Assembly (NCBI RefSeq): GCF_943912385.1
Contig: NZ_CALTTY010000025.1
Location: forward strand, 1 to 16,712
Origin: an uncultured Anaerococcus sp.
GTDB taxonomy: Bacteria > Bacillota > Clostridia > Tissierellales > Peptoniphilaceae
Reading direction: 5' to 3'
Length of the DNA stretch: 16,712 nucleotides
Part shown: positions 1 to 7,400 of the stretch, piece after piece
Numbering within the stretch: position 1 is the first letter of the stretch
Layout of the letters: the number at the start of each line of letters is the position of its first letter
Translations under genes and position numbers: made by a program
The notes under the pieces: generated by a model
The model's input: the letters and a program-made list of their open reading frames with translations, nothing else
Databases searched by the model: none
Told to the model about the DNA's origin: nothing

Positions 1-24
1 TTAGGCGATAGAAATATCGTCTAA
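1..24. repeat. 10-bp inverted repeat with GAAA loop at the left edge
   Basis: Arms TTAGGCGATA and TATCGTCTAA pair over 10 bp, with a single G-U position, around a GAAA tetraloop. A short T-rich stretch (TTTTAT) follows. The hairpin lies about 30 bp before the point where ABC-ATPase coding sequence begins abruptly. It could be the terminator of a lost upstream gene, the subterminal hairpin of an insertion element, or an assembly-edge feature. The sequence alone does not decide. Confidence 0.5.
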
Positions 25-53
25 TTTTATGTAACAATTGCTTGACATTGTAG

Positions 54-548
54 GGCAAAACAACGCTTTTAAATATCATTGGGGGAATTGAAAAAGTTGA
101 TTCTGGCTTAGTTTCTGTTGATAATCAAGACATAACTAAAGAAAAGAATTTACTTGATTATTTTAGATATACTGTGGGATTTCTTTTTCAAAACTTTGCC
201 CTAATTGAAAGAGAGACAGTTTATGAAAATCTAAAGCTTGTCAAAAAAAGATGCAGAACAGATATAAGTATAGAAGAAGCTCTGGAAAAAGTAGGACTTT
301 CTGACAAGAAGGATCAAAAAGTCTATACACTTTCTGGAGGAGAACAGCAAAGAGTAGCCTTAGCAAGACTTTTAATAAAAAAGTGCAAGTTAATCTTAGC
401 AGATGAACCAACAGGATCACTTGATAGGGAAAATGCAAATATGGTAATTTCTATTTTAAAAGAATATCAAAAAATGGGAAAGACGGTTTGCTTGGTAACT
501 CATGATGATTATATAAAGAATCTAGGAGATAGGGTGGTTAATTTATGA
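54..548 (+). pseudogene. ABC transporter ATP-binding protein, 5'-truncated (bacteriocin-export type)
   Basis: The reading frame has clear ABC ATPase sequence from base 54 on: GKTTLLNII (second half of Walker A), a Q-loop in FLFQNFALIE, the signature LSGGEQQR, Walker B LILADEP with D-loop GSLD, and the H-loop LVTHD. The codon before the Walker A Gly-Lys is a stop (TAG, 51-53). None of the three frames upstream encodes the missing N-terminus of about 35 residues or the first Walker A glycines. An internal GTG at 174 is only a conserved valine position, not a start. As it stands the product cannot bind ATP normally. The wording around the Q-loop and the small partner gene downstream resemble ATPases of lactococcin 972-type bacteriocin export/immunity loci; this assignment is from memory of the family. 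The break may be a real insertion or rearrangement, or a contig-end artefact. Confidence 0.75.
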
Positions 549-1000
549 AAAAGAATTTAAAAAAAGTAGTAACAGGGATATTGGTTTTAGCTTTAGCTTA
601 TACTTTGCTATGGTTTGCAAATTCAAAATATGTTTACACAGCTTATACTAAAGAAGTTCCAAAACATGAATCAGGCTTACATGTTCTTCATGATGAAAAG
701 ACAAATTATACTTTCAATGTTAAGTCACCTGGATTTCCATCTTTCGCAGGTAATCTAGGAGTTTCAAATAATGAAGGGTCTGGACTTATAATATGGCCGG
801 GATTTTTCGGAAAAAATTATGAGTATGGTGCAAGAATAAAAGACGGAGATACAACGCATCAAATAAAATTAGATAAGGATATGAACCTTATAGAGACGGA
901 TGAAAATTTAAAAGAAGTTTATAATAAAAATAAAGAATTAATAGATAATATGTATGAATCTGCAGAAAAAATTTGGAAAGTGGATTTTTCGAAAAAATAA
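545..1000 (+). CDS. small membrane-anchored protein coupled to the ABC ATPase
   Basis: A 151-aa protein whose ATG overlaps the ATPase stop by 4 bp (ATGA), so the two were translated as a pair. It has a lysine-rich start and one hydrophobic helix (about residues 8-25: VVTGILVLALAYTLLWF). An outside-type domain rich in Gly, Tyr, Asp and Lys follows, with no cysteines. No obvious signal-peptidase site follows the helix, so it is probably N-terminally anchored with the body outside. Proteins of this size and layout accompany the ATPase and permease in lactococcin 972-like bacteriocin clusters, where a role in immunity or export is assumed. I do not recognise a named family and no catalytic motif is visible. 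With its ATPase partner broken, it may be an orphan. Confidence 0.7.
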   Translation: MKKNLKKVVTGILVLALAYTLLWFANSKYVYTAYTKEVPKHESGLHVLHDEKTNYTFNVKSPGFPSFAGNLGVSNNEGSGLIIWPGFFGKNYEYGARIKDGDTTHQIKLDKDMNLIETDENLKEVYNKNKELIDNMYESAEKIWKVDFSKK

Positions 1001-1033
1001 GATAATGATTTTAATATAGCATTTAGCTGATGA

Positions 1034-1074
1034 AAAAGGCTATGACGGTTTGCCAAGTCATAGCCTTTTATTTT
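1034..1074. terminator. bidirectional intrinsic terminator
   Basis: A perfect 9-bp stem GGCTATGAC/GTCATAGCC (1038-1046 and 1057-1065) is extended by flanking A and T runs. It has AAAAA before and TTTTATTTT after, so it terminates in both directions. It sits between the converging small membrane protein gene (+) and fbp (-). Confidence 0.85.
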
Positions 1075-1110
1075 GCTTATAAATTTCAATTAGATTTTGC
1101 ATTCTAAACA

Positions 1111-1128
1111 GCTTTTAATTTTAAAAGC
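1111..1128. repeat. 18-bp near-palindrome downstream of fbp
   Basis: GCTTTTAA, two T's, then TTAAAAGC: an 8-bp inverted repeat with a 2-nt centre, between the fbp stop and the bidirectional terminator. It has no following T-run on the minus strand, so it may act only as a 3'-end RNA structure, or not at all. Confidence 0.4.
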
Positions 1129-1153
1129 AATTTAAAATTAATTTTGGATATAT

Positions 1154-3058
1154 TTACCAAGTTTCTTCTTCATAGAGAGCTAGGAGTTCTTCTAGGAGCT
1201 CGATTTTTCTTTTTTTGACTTTACCCTCATCAGTGTCTTTTCTTAGCATTCTTGGGTTCATTATTTCTACTTCTTTGATGTTTGGGGTATAGGATGAAAC
1301 TTTGTCTGTGATTGATTCGTAGGACTTATGTTCGGCTAGGGCTACGTGGTGGGAGTTAAAGACTAGGGTGTAGCCAGCAATTCCTGTTTTGGCCTGGTAG
1401 GGTTTTGAGATGCCGCCGTCTATTACATAGAGTTTGCCATTTGCCTTTATTGGGCTTTCGCCTGTTTTTGTAATTACTGGAACGTGGCCGTTTACAATCC
1501 TACGTCTTTTTCCTTCAACCTTAAATTCGTCTAAGATCTTATCTACAATTTCTTCTTTTTCGCATAGGTCGTAGTAAGGGTTTGGGTATTCTTTTTTTAG
1601 TTTTTTATCATCTATAAATACATTTTCGAAGTATGAATATTGGCTTTTGCCAAAAATTGGGGAATACCTACCGCTTATCAGATACCACATCATGTCTTTG
1701 GCTGTGATGCTATCAGTGTAATAGGCATCTCTTGCAATTTTTTCAAAGTAGTCCATTAGAGATTTTCCCTTGTAGGTCATTCCGTCTAGGGTAACTTCTT
1801 GGAAGTCGCCTTCCTCTGTTAGTGGTATGCACCCGTGAAAGAGGAGGGACCCGTTTTCAACTTTGTACATGGCTCCATTTTTATATAGGAAATCCATGTG
1901 TTTGTTGAGTTTTTCATTTTTTATGAAGTCTTGTTTTAGTACATGGATGACGTTTTTTTCTTCCTTTGTTAATCTTCCAGGATTTTTAGGATCTATAGTT
2001 GGGAAATTTGTGTCTTTAAGCTTTGCTCCTTTGTAGGTCATTTTATCAAAGTCTATATATTTTAGTACGTTTCTGTCAGCTACATTGAGCTCATCATTTC
2101 TTTCTATGAGGGCGAAATCTAGCTTGTACCTGATTATTGAAATAGCCTTGTGCATCTTTGCGGCTGCTTCAAGTGCTATGTTGTCATAGATATTATCATC
2201 GTAGATTCGTGGTTTGAAGTACTCACAAGGGTCGTCTCCATAATTATCCATGGCAAATTCAAAAAGAACTCTGAGGTTTATACCATAGCCGTCTTCTAGC
2301 ATGTCGAAGTTGTTATACTTAATGGCGTCTGCCACGCAGGCTGCAATTAGGGCTTCGTTGCCAGAGCAAGCTCCCATCCAGGCTATATCATGGTTTCCCC
2401 ATTGGAAGTCTACATTAGGGAATTTTAAAAGCTCATCCATTATTATGTGTGGAGATGGGCCTCTGTCATAGATATCACCTACTATGTGGAGTTTGTCTAC
2501 TGAAATTCTTTGGATTAGAGTACAGATAACTTTGACAAAGTCAAAGGCTACTTCGTATTCTATAATGTTTGTAACGAGGGATTCATAGTAGGCACGTTTG
2601 TTGTATTCAGAGTCATTGGTATATAAGAGCTCATCAAGAATTAGGCTGTATTTTTGTGGGAATTTTCTTTTTACATAGGCCTTGGGATACTTAGTTGATA
2701 CGAATTTTAAGAGGTTTATTAGCCTATGGATGGTAATCTTAAGGTAGTCTTTGGTAATTTTTTCTTCTTCTTTTAACTTTTTGTAGACTAGGTCTGGATC
2801 GTAGATTAGCTGGGCTAGGTCGTCTTGGTCTTTTTTTTCTAAGGTATCACCATAATATTTTTGGATCTTATCTCTGATATTTCCAGAGGCGGACCTTAGT
2901 AAATGCAAAAAGGCATCGCTTTCCCCGTGGATATCAGAAAAGAAATATTCTGTCCCTTTAGGAAGTTTTTGTTGGGCCTTTAGAAGGATTAGTTCATCCT
3001 TTATTGAGTTTTGATCTGGGTAGAGGTTTTTGATTAGGTCGTGGTAGCTTTTATTCAT
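1154..3058 (-). CDS. fbp: fructose-1,6-bisphosphatase class III
   Basis: Hydrolyses fructose-1,6-bisphosphate to fructose-6-phosphate plus phosphate, the cytoplasmic one-way step of gluconeogenesis. Class III is the Firmicutes-type enzyme of about 640-670 aa; this one is 634 aa. Metallophosphoesterase motifs occur in order: FFSDIHGE (about residues 39-46, metal-binding Asp and His), GDIYDRG (194-200) and GNHD (221-224). The late motifs NGHVPV and IDGGISKPYQ lie in the last fifth. Two in-frame ATGs lie near the start. The upstream one (3064) abuts the GGAG directly with no spacer. The second (3058) has a 6-nt gap from the same GGAG, so I chose it; the protein then begins MNKSYHDLIK. No good promoter lies just upstream, so it is probably co-transcribed with the membrane protein gene before it. 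Bacillus Fbp is controlled allosterically, but nothing in this sequence shows that. Confidence 0.95.
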   Translation of the reverse strand: MNKSYHDLIKNLYPDQNSIKDELILLKAQQKLPKGTEYFFSDIHGESDAFLHLLRSASGNIRDKIQKYYGDTLEKKDQDDLAQLIYDPDLVYKKLKEEEKITKDYLKITIHRLINLLKFVSTKYPKAYVKRKFPQKYSLILDELLYTNDSEYNKRAYYESLVTNIIEYEVAFDFVKVICTLIQRISVDKLHIVGDIYDRGPSPHIIMDELLKFPNVDFQWGNHDIAWMGACSGNEALIAACVADAIKYNNFDMLEDGYGINLRVLFEFAMDNYGDDPCEYFKPRIYDDNIYDNIALEAAAKMHKAISIIRYKLDFALIERNDELNVADRNVLKYIDFDKMTYKGAKLKDTNFPTIDPKNPGRLTKEEKNVIHVLKQDFIKNEKLNKHMDFLYKNGAMYKVENGSLLFHGCIPLTEEGDFQEVTLDGMTYKGKSLMDYFEKIARDAYYTDSITAKDMMWYLISGRYSPIFGKSQYSYFENVFIDDKKLKKEYPNPYYDLCEKEEIVDKILDEFKVEGKRRRIVNGHVPVITKTGESPIKANGKLYVIDGGISKPYQAKTGIAGYTLVFNSHHVALAEHKSYESITDKVSSYTPNIKEVEIMNPRMLRKDTDEGKVKKRKIELLEELLALYEEETW

Positions 3059-3096
3059 CTTCATCTCCTTAAATTTTTATTATTAGAAAAGAGCAG

Positions 3097-3122
3097 GGGC
3101 CCAGGAGATTTATCCTGGGCTC
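3097..3122 (-). terminator. GC-rich intercistronic hairpin (weak terminator or RNA-processing element)
   Basis: A 10-bp stem, GGGCCCAGGA against TCCTGGGCTC (one G-U), closes a 6-nt loop in the 70-bp gap between the 290-aa membrane protein gene and fbp. It is strikingly GC-rich for this genome. On the minus strand it is followed by a poor U-tract (CCCCTGCTCTTTTC). It would therefore terminate only partly, or act as a stability hairpin setting the ratio of the two genes. Confidence 0.45.
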
Positions 3123-3131
3123 ACTCCGCCC

Positions 3132-4004
3132 TCATTCTTCATTTTTAACAAAGCTTGATTTGTGGTAGATTTTATCTTCCTCGGTTTTCTTTAATTCGCT
3201 AGCAAGGTCTGGTTCATAGGTCAAATCCTTGTCTTTAGAATCTTTAATTAGCTTGTTGGCTTTCTTATTTTCTTCGATTTTTTCTTCTTTTACATCTTTT
3301 AAAGTGGTCACACCTTCTTTTGATATTTTATCACTGGCTTCTTTTTTAGCCTCACTTTGACTTTCTTCTTCATTATTTTTAGAAATAAGGTCAGTGTCTT
3401 CTTTGATAAGTTGGCTGGTTCTGATTAATTTTTTTCCTTTAACTTCTGTGTCGTCTTTTTTAAGTATATTAATATCTTCATCCTTGTCAAAACCTAGTTT
3501 AATAGGATCTTTACTTAGGTTTCTACCGCTTGTTTCAGTCTTTACTTCTATATATTCTGTCTTCTTCTCTGGCTTTTCTTCTGTTTTATAAGTCCCCTTA
3601 AGGTTTGCTATTAGCCCGATTAGGGAATTTATAACTATAAGGCCATTGAATCCTAGGAGAATAAAAATAAGTTTTTCTCTAAAATATAAGTATAAGATAA
3701 TATCTATAGCCAGAAAAATTAAGCCGAAAAATACATTTCCTAGATGGCCATCTCCGGTTTTTCCTGCTTTAAAGATATTTTTTGTGATAGCGGTATTTGC
3801 TAAGAAGGCAATTAATAAAGCTACAAGGTTTAGCGGCTTTATAAGTCCAGCAGATATATTATTTAAACCTATTAGGTCAAAGGCTGACAATAGTAAGCCT
3901 GTATCTACAAATACAACAAAGCCTATAAGAAATAATAGTAATATACTAATTATAGACCTAAATAATCCTGTAATTATGCTAAAAAAGTTTATAAAGTCTT
4001 TCAT
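3132..4004 (-). CDS. four-helix membrane protein with long charged C-terminal tail
   Basis: A 290-aa protein of unknown function. The first half holds four hydrophobic segments (about residues 15-41, 55-73, 89-107 and 111-134) separated by short basic loops. From about residue 136 to the end it is hydrophilic, very rich in Lys, Glu and Asp and without cysteine, most likely a disordered cytoplasmic tail. An even number of helices puts both ends in the cytoplasm. There are no enzyme motifs. GGAGG lies 4 nt before the ATG and an extended -10 element lies just upstream, so the start is well supported. It precedes fbp on the same strand across a 73-bp gap. A scaffold or regulatory membrane protein is possible but that is a guess. 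Confidence 0.8.
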   Translation of the reverse strand: MKDFINFFSIITGLFRSIISILLLFLIGFVVFVDTGLLLSAFDLIGLNNISAGLIKPLNLVALLIAFLANTAITKNIFKAGKTGDGHLGNVFFGLIFLAIDIILYLYFREKLIFILLGFNGLIVINSLIGLIANLKGTYKTEEKPEKKTEYIEVKTETSGRNLSKDPIKLGFDKDEDINILKKDDTEVKGKKLIRTSQLIKEDTDLISKNNEEESQSEAKKEASDKISKEGVTTLKDVKEEKIEENKKANKLIKDSKDKDLTYEPDLASELKKTEEDKIYHKSSFVKNEE

Positions 4005-4022
4005 AAGTCCTCCATTGTATCT

Positions 4023-4031
4023 ATTATATCA
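4023..4031 (-). promoter_or_regulatory. extended -10 promoter of the membrane protein-fbp unit
   Basis: On the minus strand the sequence reads TGATATAAT, a consensus -10 with the upstream TG extension, 19 bp before the ATG of the 290-aa gene. No convincing -35 lies 16-18 bp further up, which is usual for extended -10 promoters. Confidence 0.6.
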
Positions 4032-4088
4032 CAAAAAACAAATTGTTTATACAATAAATAACTGTATAGTGAAAATAGAATAGAAGCC

Positions 4089-4130
4089 CTATACTATATA
4101 GAAGGATATTTTTTAATATAGGCTATACTA
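4089..4130. repeat. pair of CTATACTA direct repeats
   Basis: CTATACTA occurs at 4089-4096 and 4123-4130, start-to-start 34 bp (about three helical turns). The pair is also bracketed by CCCTA and TAGGG. A related inverted sequence, TGTATAG, lies at 4063-4069. The repeats lie between the divergent promoters of the membrane protein gene and rpoB and could be a binding site for a regulator. They could equally be chance in an AT-rich spacer. Confidence 0.4.
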
Positions 4131-4191
4131 GGGAAAAATATGTTATTTTTTTCATTAATGCGTAAGTTCCCTGACAAGTAAGCCTTTTTAA

Positions 4192-4220
4192 TTGACAAAA
4201 GAGTGGCGAAGGCATATCAT
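4192..4220 (+). promoter_or_regulatory. rpoBC promoter
   Basis: A perfect -35 TTGACA (4192-4197), a 17-bp spacer and -10 TATCAT (4215-4220, five of six consensus bases). Transcription would start near 4227, giving an untranslated leader of about 175 nt before rpoB. This is the best sigma-A promoter in the window, fitting a highly expressed housekeeping operon. Confidence 0.75.
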
Positions 4221-4251
4221 AGCTAGATAGTATGTATAAAAGTTTTGGAAA

Positions 4252-4356
4252 AAGATTAAGATAGAGGAGAAATCTTGATAAATAAGTTGAAGGTTGATTG
4301 TTTTAGAGTAGAATATACAATTGCTAGAAATCTATTTATCGAGATTTTTTTATCTC
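4252..4356 (+). promoter_or_regulatory. structured rpoB leader with attenuator-like hairpin
   Basis: AAATCTTGATAAAT (4270-4283) pairs with ATTTATCGAGATTT (4334-4347) over 14 bp with one G-U, closing a 50-nt loop. It runs straight into seven T's (4345-4351), the form of an intrinsic terminator, inside the rpoB 5' leader. AAGATT (4252-4257) can instead pair with AATCTT (4271-4276), which would break the terminator stem and place a GAGGAG ribosome binding site in its loop. A second small fold, GAGAT/ATCTC (4341-4356), uses the right arm. This amounts to mutually exclusive structures. Function as an attenuator is inferred. Confidence 0.5.
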
Positions 4357-4421
4357 AACAGACAAAGTTTTTTGTCCTATTTTTGCAAACAGTAAGGAGT
4401 AAGAATGGCCCAATATCATAA
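4275..4421 (+). CDS. possible rpoB leader ORF, 48 codons, TTG start
   Basis: A reading frame starting with TTG lies 5 nt after a GAGGAG ribosome binding site (4264-4269). It stays open for 48 codons through the whole leader hairpin and stops 14 nt inside rpoB, in a different frame. It starts (M/L)INKLKVDCF and contains no internal methionine. Translation of it would melt or allow the terminator-like hairpin, and its stop so close to the rpoB start would allow coupling. Against it: the start codon is not ATG, the protein resembles nothing I know, and 48 open codons can occur by chance. Confidence 0.25.
   Translation: MINKLKVDCFRVEYTIARNLFIEIFLSQQTKFFVLFLQTVRSKNGPIS
4361..4385 (+). promoter_or_regulatory. 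second small hairpin before the rpoB ribosome binding site
   Basis: GACAAA (4361-4366) and TTTGTC (4371-4376) form a 6-bp stem with a 4-nt loop. TTTTT follows three bases later, ending about 10 nt before the rpoB AAGGAG. It is too weak to be a convincing terminator alone, but it adds to the folded leader and could affect access to the ribosome binding site. Confidence 0.35.
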
Positions 4422-7400
4422 AAAATTATATGGGAATACCGAGAGAGTTTCCTTCTCAAAGTTTCCTGAAGTCTTAGATTTACCAAATTTATTAAAAGTT
4501 CAAAAAGACTCATACGACTGGTTTATAAAAGAAGGTCTAGGAGAAATCCTTGAAGATATTTCTCCTATAGAAGACTATAATGGCAAGCTAAGCCTTGAAT
4601 TTACTGGTTATGAGTTTGACGAAGAACCTAAATACAGCCTAACAGAAACCAAATATAAGGATTTAACCTATTCTAGGGACCTTAAGGTGATGGCTATATT
4701 ATTTAATAAAGAAACTGGTGAGATCAAAAGACAAGAAGTTTTCATGGGTGACTTCCCAATGATGACTGATTCTGCAACCTTTGTTATAAATGGTGCGGAA
4801 AGAGTTATAGTAAGCCAGCTTGTAAGATCTCCTGGTGTATACTATGCAGAAGAAACAGACAAGAGTGGTGATAAACAATATTCATCTACTGTTATCCCAA
4901 ACAGGGGAGCTTGGATAGAATTTGATACAGATGCAAGCCACACAGTTAATGTAAGACTTGATAGGACAAGGAAGCTTCCAGCTACAACCCTAGTCCGTGC
5001 ACTATTGTTTGATACAGATGAAGAAATTATAAAGGCCTTAGGCGATACAAAACACTTAAGAAATACCCTTGAAAAGGAAAATTCTGAAAATAGTGAAGAA
5101 GCTCTAATAGAAATTTACAAGAAATTAAAACCAGGTGACCCTGCCTCACTAGAATCATCAACTACCCTAATTAACAATCTTCTTTTTGATGATAGAAGAT
5201 ACGACTTAGGCAAGGTTGGTAGGTATAAATACAACCTAAAACTTGCCCTAATCCCAAGAATTACTGGAGAGGTTGCTGCAAGAGATGTTGTGGATACTGA
5301 AACTGGAGAAATCTTTGTTAAGGCAGGAGACATTATTAACGAAGAAGTAGCCAGAGATATAGAAAACTCAGGCATAGTTTCAGTTGATATTAAAAAATTA
5401 AATGCAGAAGGCGAAGACCAAGTCCTTACTATTGTAGGTAATAACTTTGTTGACATCCACGCCTTTGATAGGCTAGAAGGCCTTGATATAGACTTTGAAG
5501 TCTTTAGCGAAAAAATATATTATCCAGTTATGACTGAGATAATCGAAGAAGCTGAAGATGACGAAGAGCTTATAAAGATGATGCAAAGAAGAAAGAAGGA
5601 GCTTTCTCCAAAGCACATTACTAAGTCAGATATACTTGCAGTTGTAAACTACCAATTTAACCTATTTGAAGGTGTTGGTGAAACTGATGATATCGACCAC
5701 CTAGGCAACCGTCGTGTAAGAGGTGTTGGCGAACTTCTTCAAAACCAATTTAGGGTCGGTCTTGCTAGGATGGAAAGGGTCGTTCGTGAGAGAATGACTA
5801 CCCAAGATCCAGATATTGCTACCCCACAAGGACTTATCAATATCAAGCCTGTGACTGCTGTAATCAAGGAATTCTTTGGTTCTTCTCAGTTATCACAGTT
5901 TATGGACCAAACCAACCCAATGAGTGAATTGACCCATAAGAGGAGGCTATCTGCTCTTGGACCTGGTGGTTTATCAAGAGATAGGGCCGGAGTTGAAGTA
6001 AGGGACGTACATGATTCCCACTACGGAAGAATTTGTCCGATAGAGACTCCAGAAGGACCAAACATAGGTCTAATTACATCTCTTACAACCTATGCCAGGG
6101 TAAATAAGTACGGCTTTATCGAAACCCCATACAGGGTTGTTAAAGAAGGCGGACTTGTAACAGATGAAATCCACTACTTAACAGCAGATGTTGAAGATAA
6201 CTTCATCATAGCCCAAGCCAACGAACCTATTGGAGAAGACTCTATATTTATCAATGATAGGGTATCTGGACGTGGTTATAATGGTGAAAATGATATATAC
6301 CCAAGAAATTCTATCCAGTACATGGACGTTTCTCCACAACAGATTGTATCTGTTGGAGCGTCTTTAATTCCATTTCTTGAAAACGACGACTCAACCCGTG
6401 CCCTGATGGGTGCCAACATGCAGCGTCAGGCAGTGCCACTTATCAGAGCCAATGCACCAATAGTTGCAACAGGTATAGAGCATAGGGCTGCCAAAGACTC
6501 AGGTGTATGTGTAATATCAAAGACAGATGGTAGGGTTGTTTATGTATCTTCAGATAAGATTAAGGTTAAATCAAATGATGGAGAAGTAATAAGCTATGAC
6601 CTCCTTAAGTTTGAAAGAGCCAACCAAGGTACAACAATAAACCAAAGACCAATTGTTAAACTAGATGAGGAAGTTAAAGAAGGTCAAATCCTAGCAGACG
6701 GCCCATCAACAGACAATGGTGAGCTTGCCTTAGGTAAGAATATCCTAATAGCCTTTACTACATGGGAAGGTTATAACTTCGAGGACGCTATGCTCCTTAA
6801 TGAAGAGCTTGTTATAAACGATACACTTACATCTGTTCACATAGAAGAACATGAGTGTGAGGCAAGGGAAACCAAGCTTGGTGCGGAAGAGATAACCAAG
6901 GATATACCAAATGTCGGTGACGATATGAAAAAAGACCTTGATGAAAACGGAGTTATAAGAATCGGTGCTGAAGTATCAAGTGGCGATATCCTAGTAGGTA
7001 AGGTATCTCCTAAGGGAGAAACAGAATTATCTCCAGAAGAAAGACTCCTCCGTGCAATATTTGGAGAAAAGGCTAGAGAAGTAAGAGATACATCACTAAA
7101 GGTACCTCACGGTGAAAAGGGAATCGTAGTTGATGTTAAAGAATACAATAAAAAAGACGGTGACGAACTAGCTCCAGGTGTAAACAAGGTAATAAGAGTC
7201 TATGTTGCTACCAAGAGGAAAATCATGGTAGGAGATAAGATGTGTGGTCGTCACGGTAACAAGGGTGTTGTTTCAAGGATTCTTCCTAGAGAAGACATGC
7301 CATTCTTACCAGACGGAACTCCTATCCAAATCTGCCTAAACCCACTTGGTATCCCAAGTCGTATGAATCTTGGTCAGGTTCTTGAAGTTCATGCAGGTCT

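Noticed and set aside
42..74. TTGACA near the left edge as a promoter for the truncated ATPase
   Set aside because: The only -10-like sequence (TTAAAT, 69-74) is 21 bp away and lies within the coding frame.
174..176. GTG as a real start for the ABC ATPase
   Set aside because: There is no ribosome binding site. Conserved ATPase sequence continues in frame upstream to base 54, so this is an internal valine.
3646..4083. 145-aa plus-strand frame opposite the membrane protein gene
   Set aside because: It is antisense to a gene with a good start and promoter. It lacks its own ribosome binding site and its composition is that of a reverse-complement shadow.
5872..5970. Rifampicin-resistance substitution in RpoB
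   Set aside because: The pocket shows Thr for one Asn and Met for one Leu relative to E. coli, but all main resistance positions carry sensitive residues. The differences look like lineage variation.
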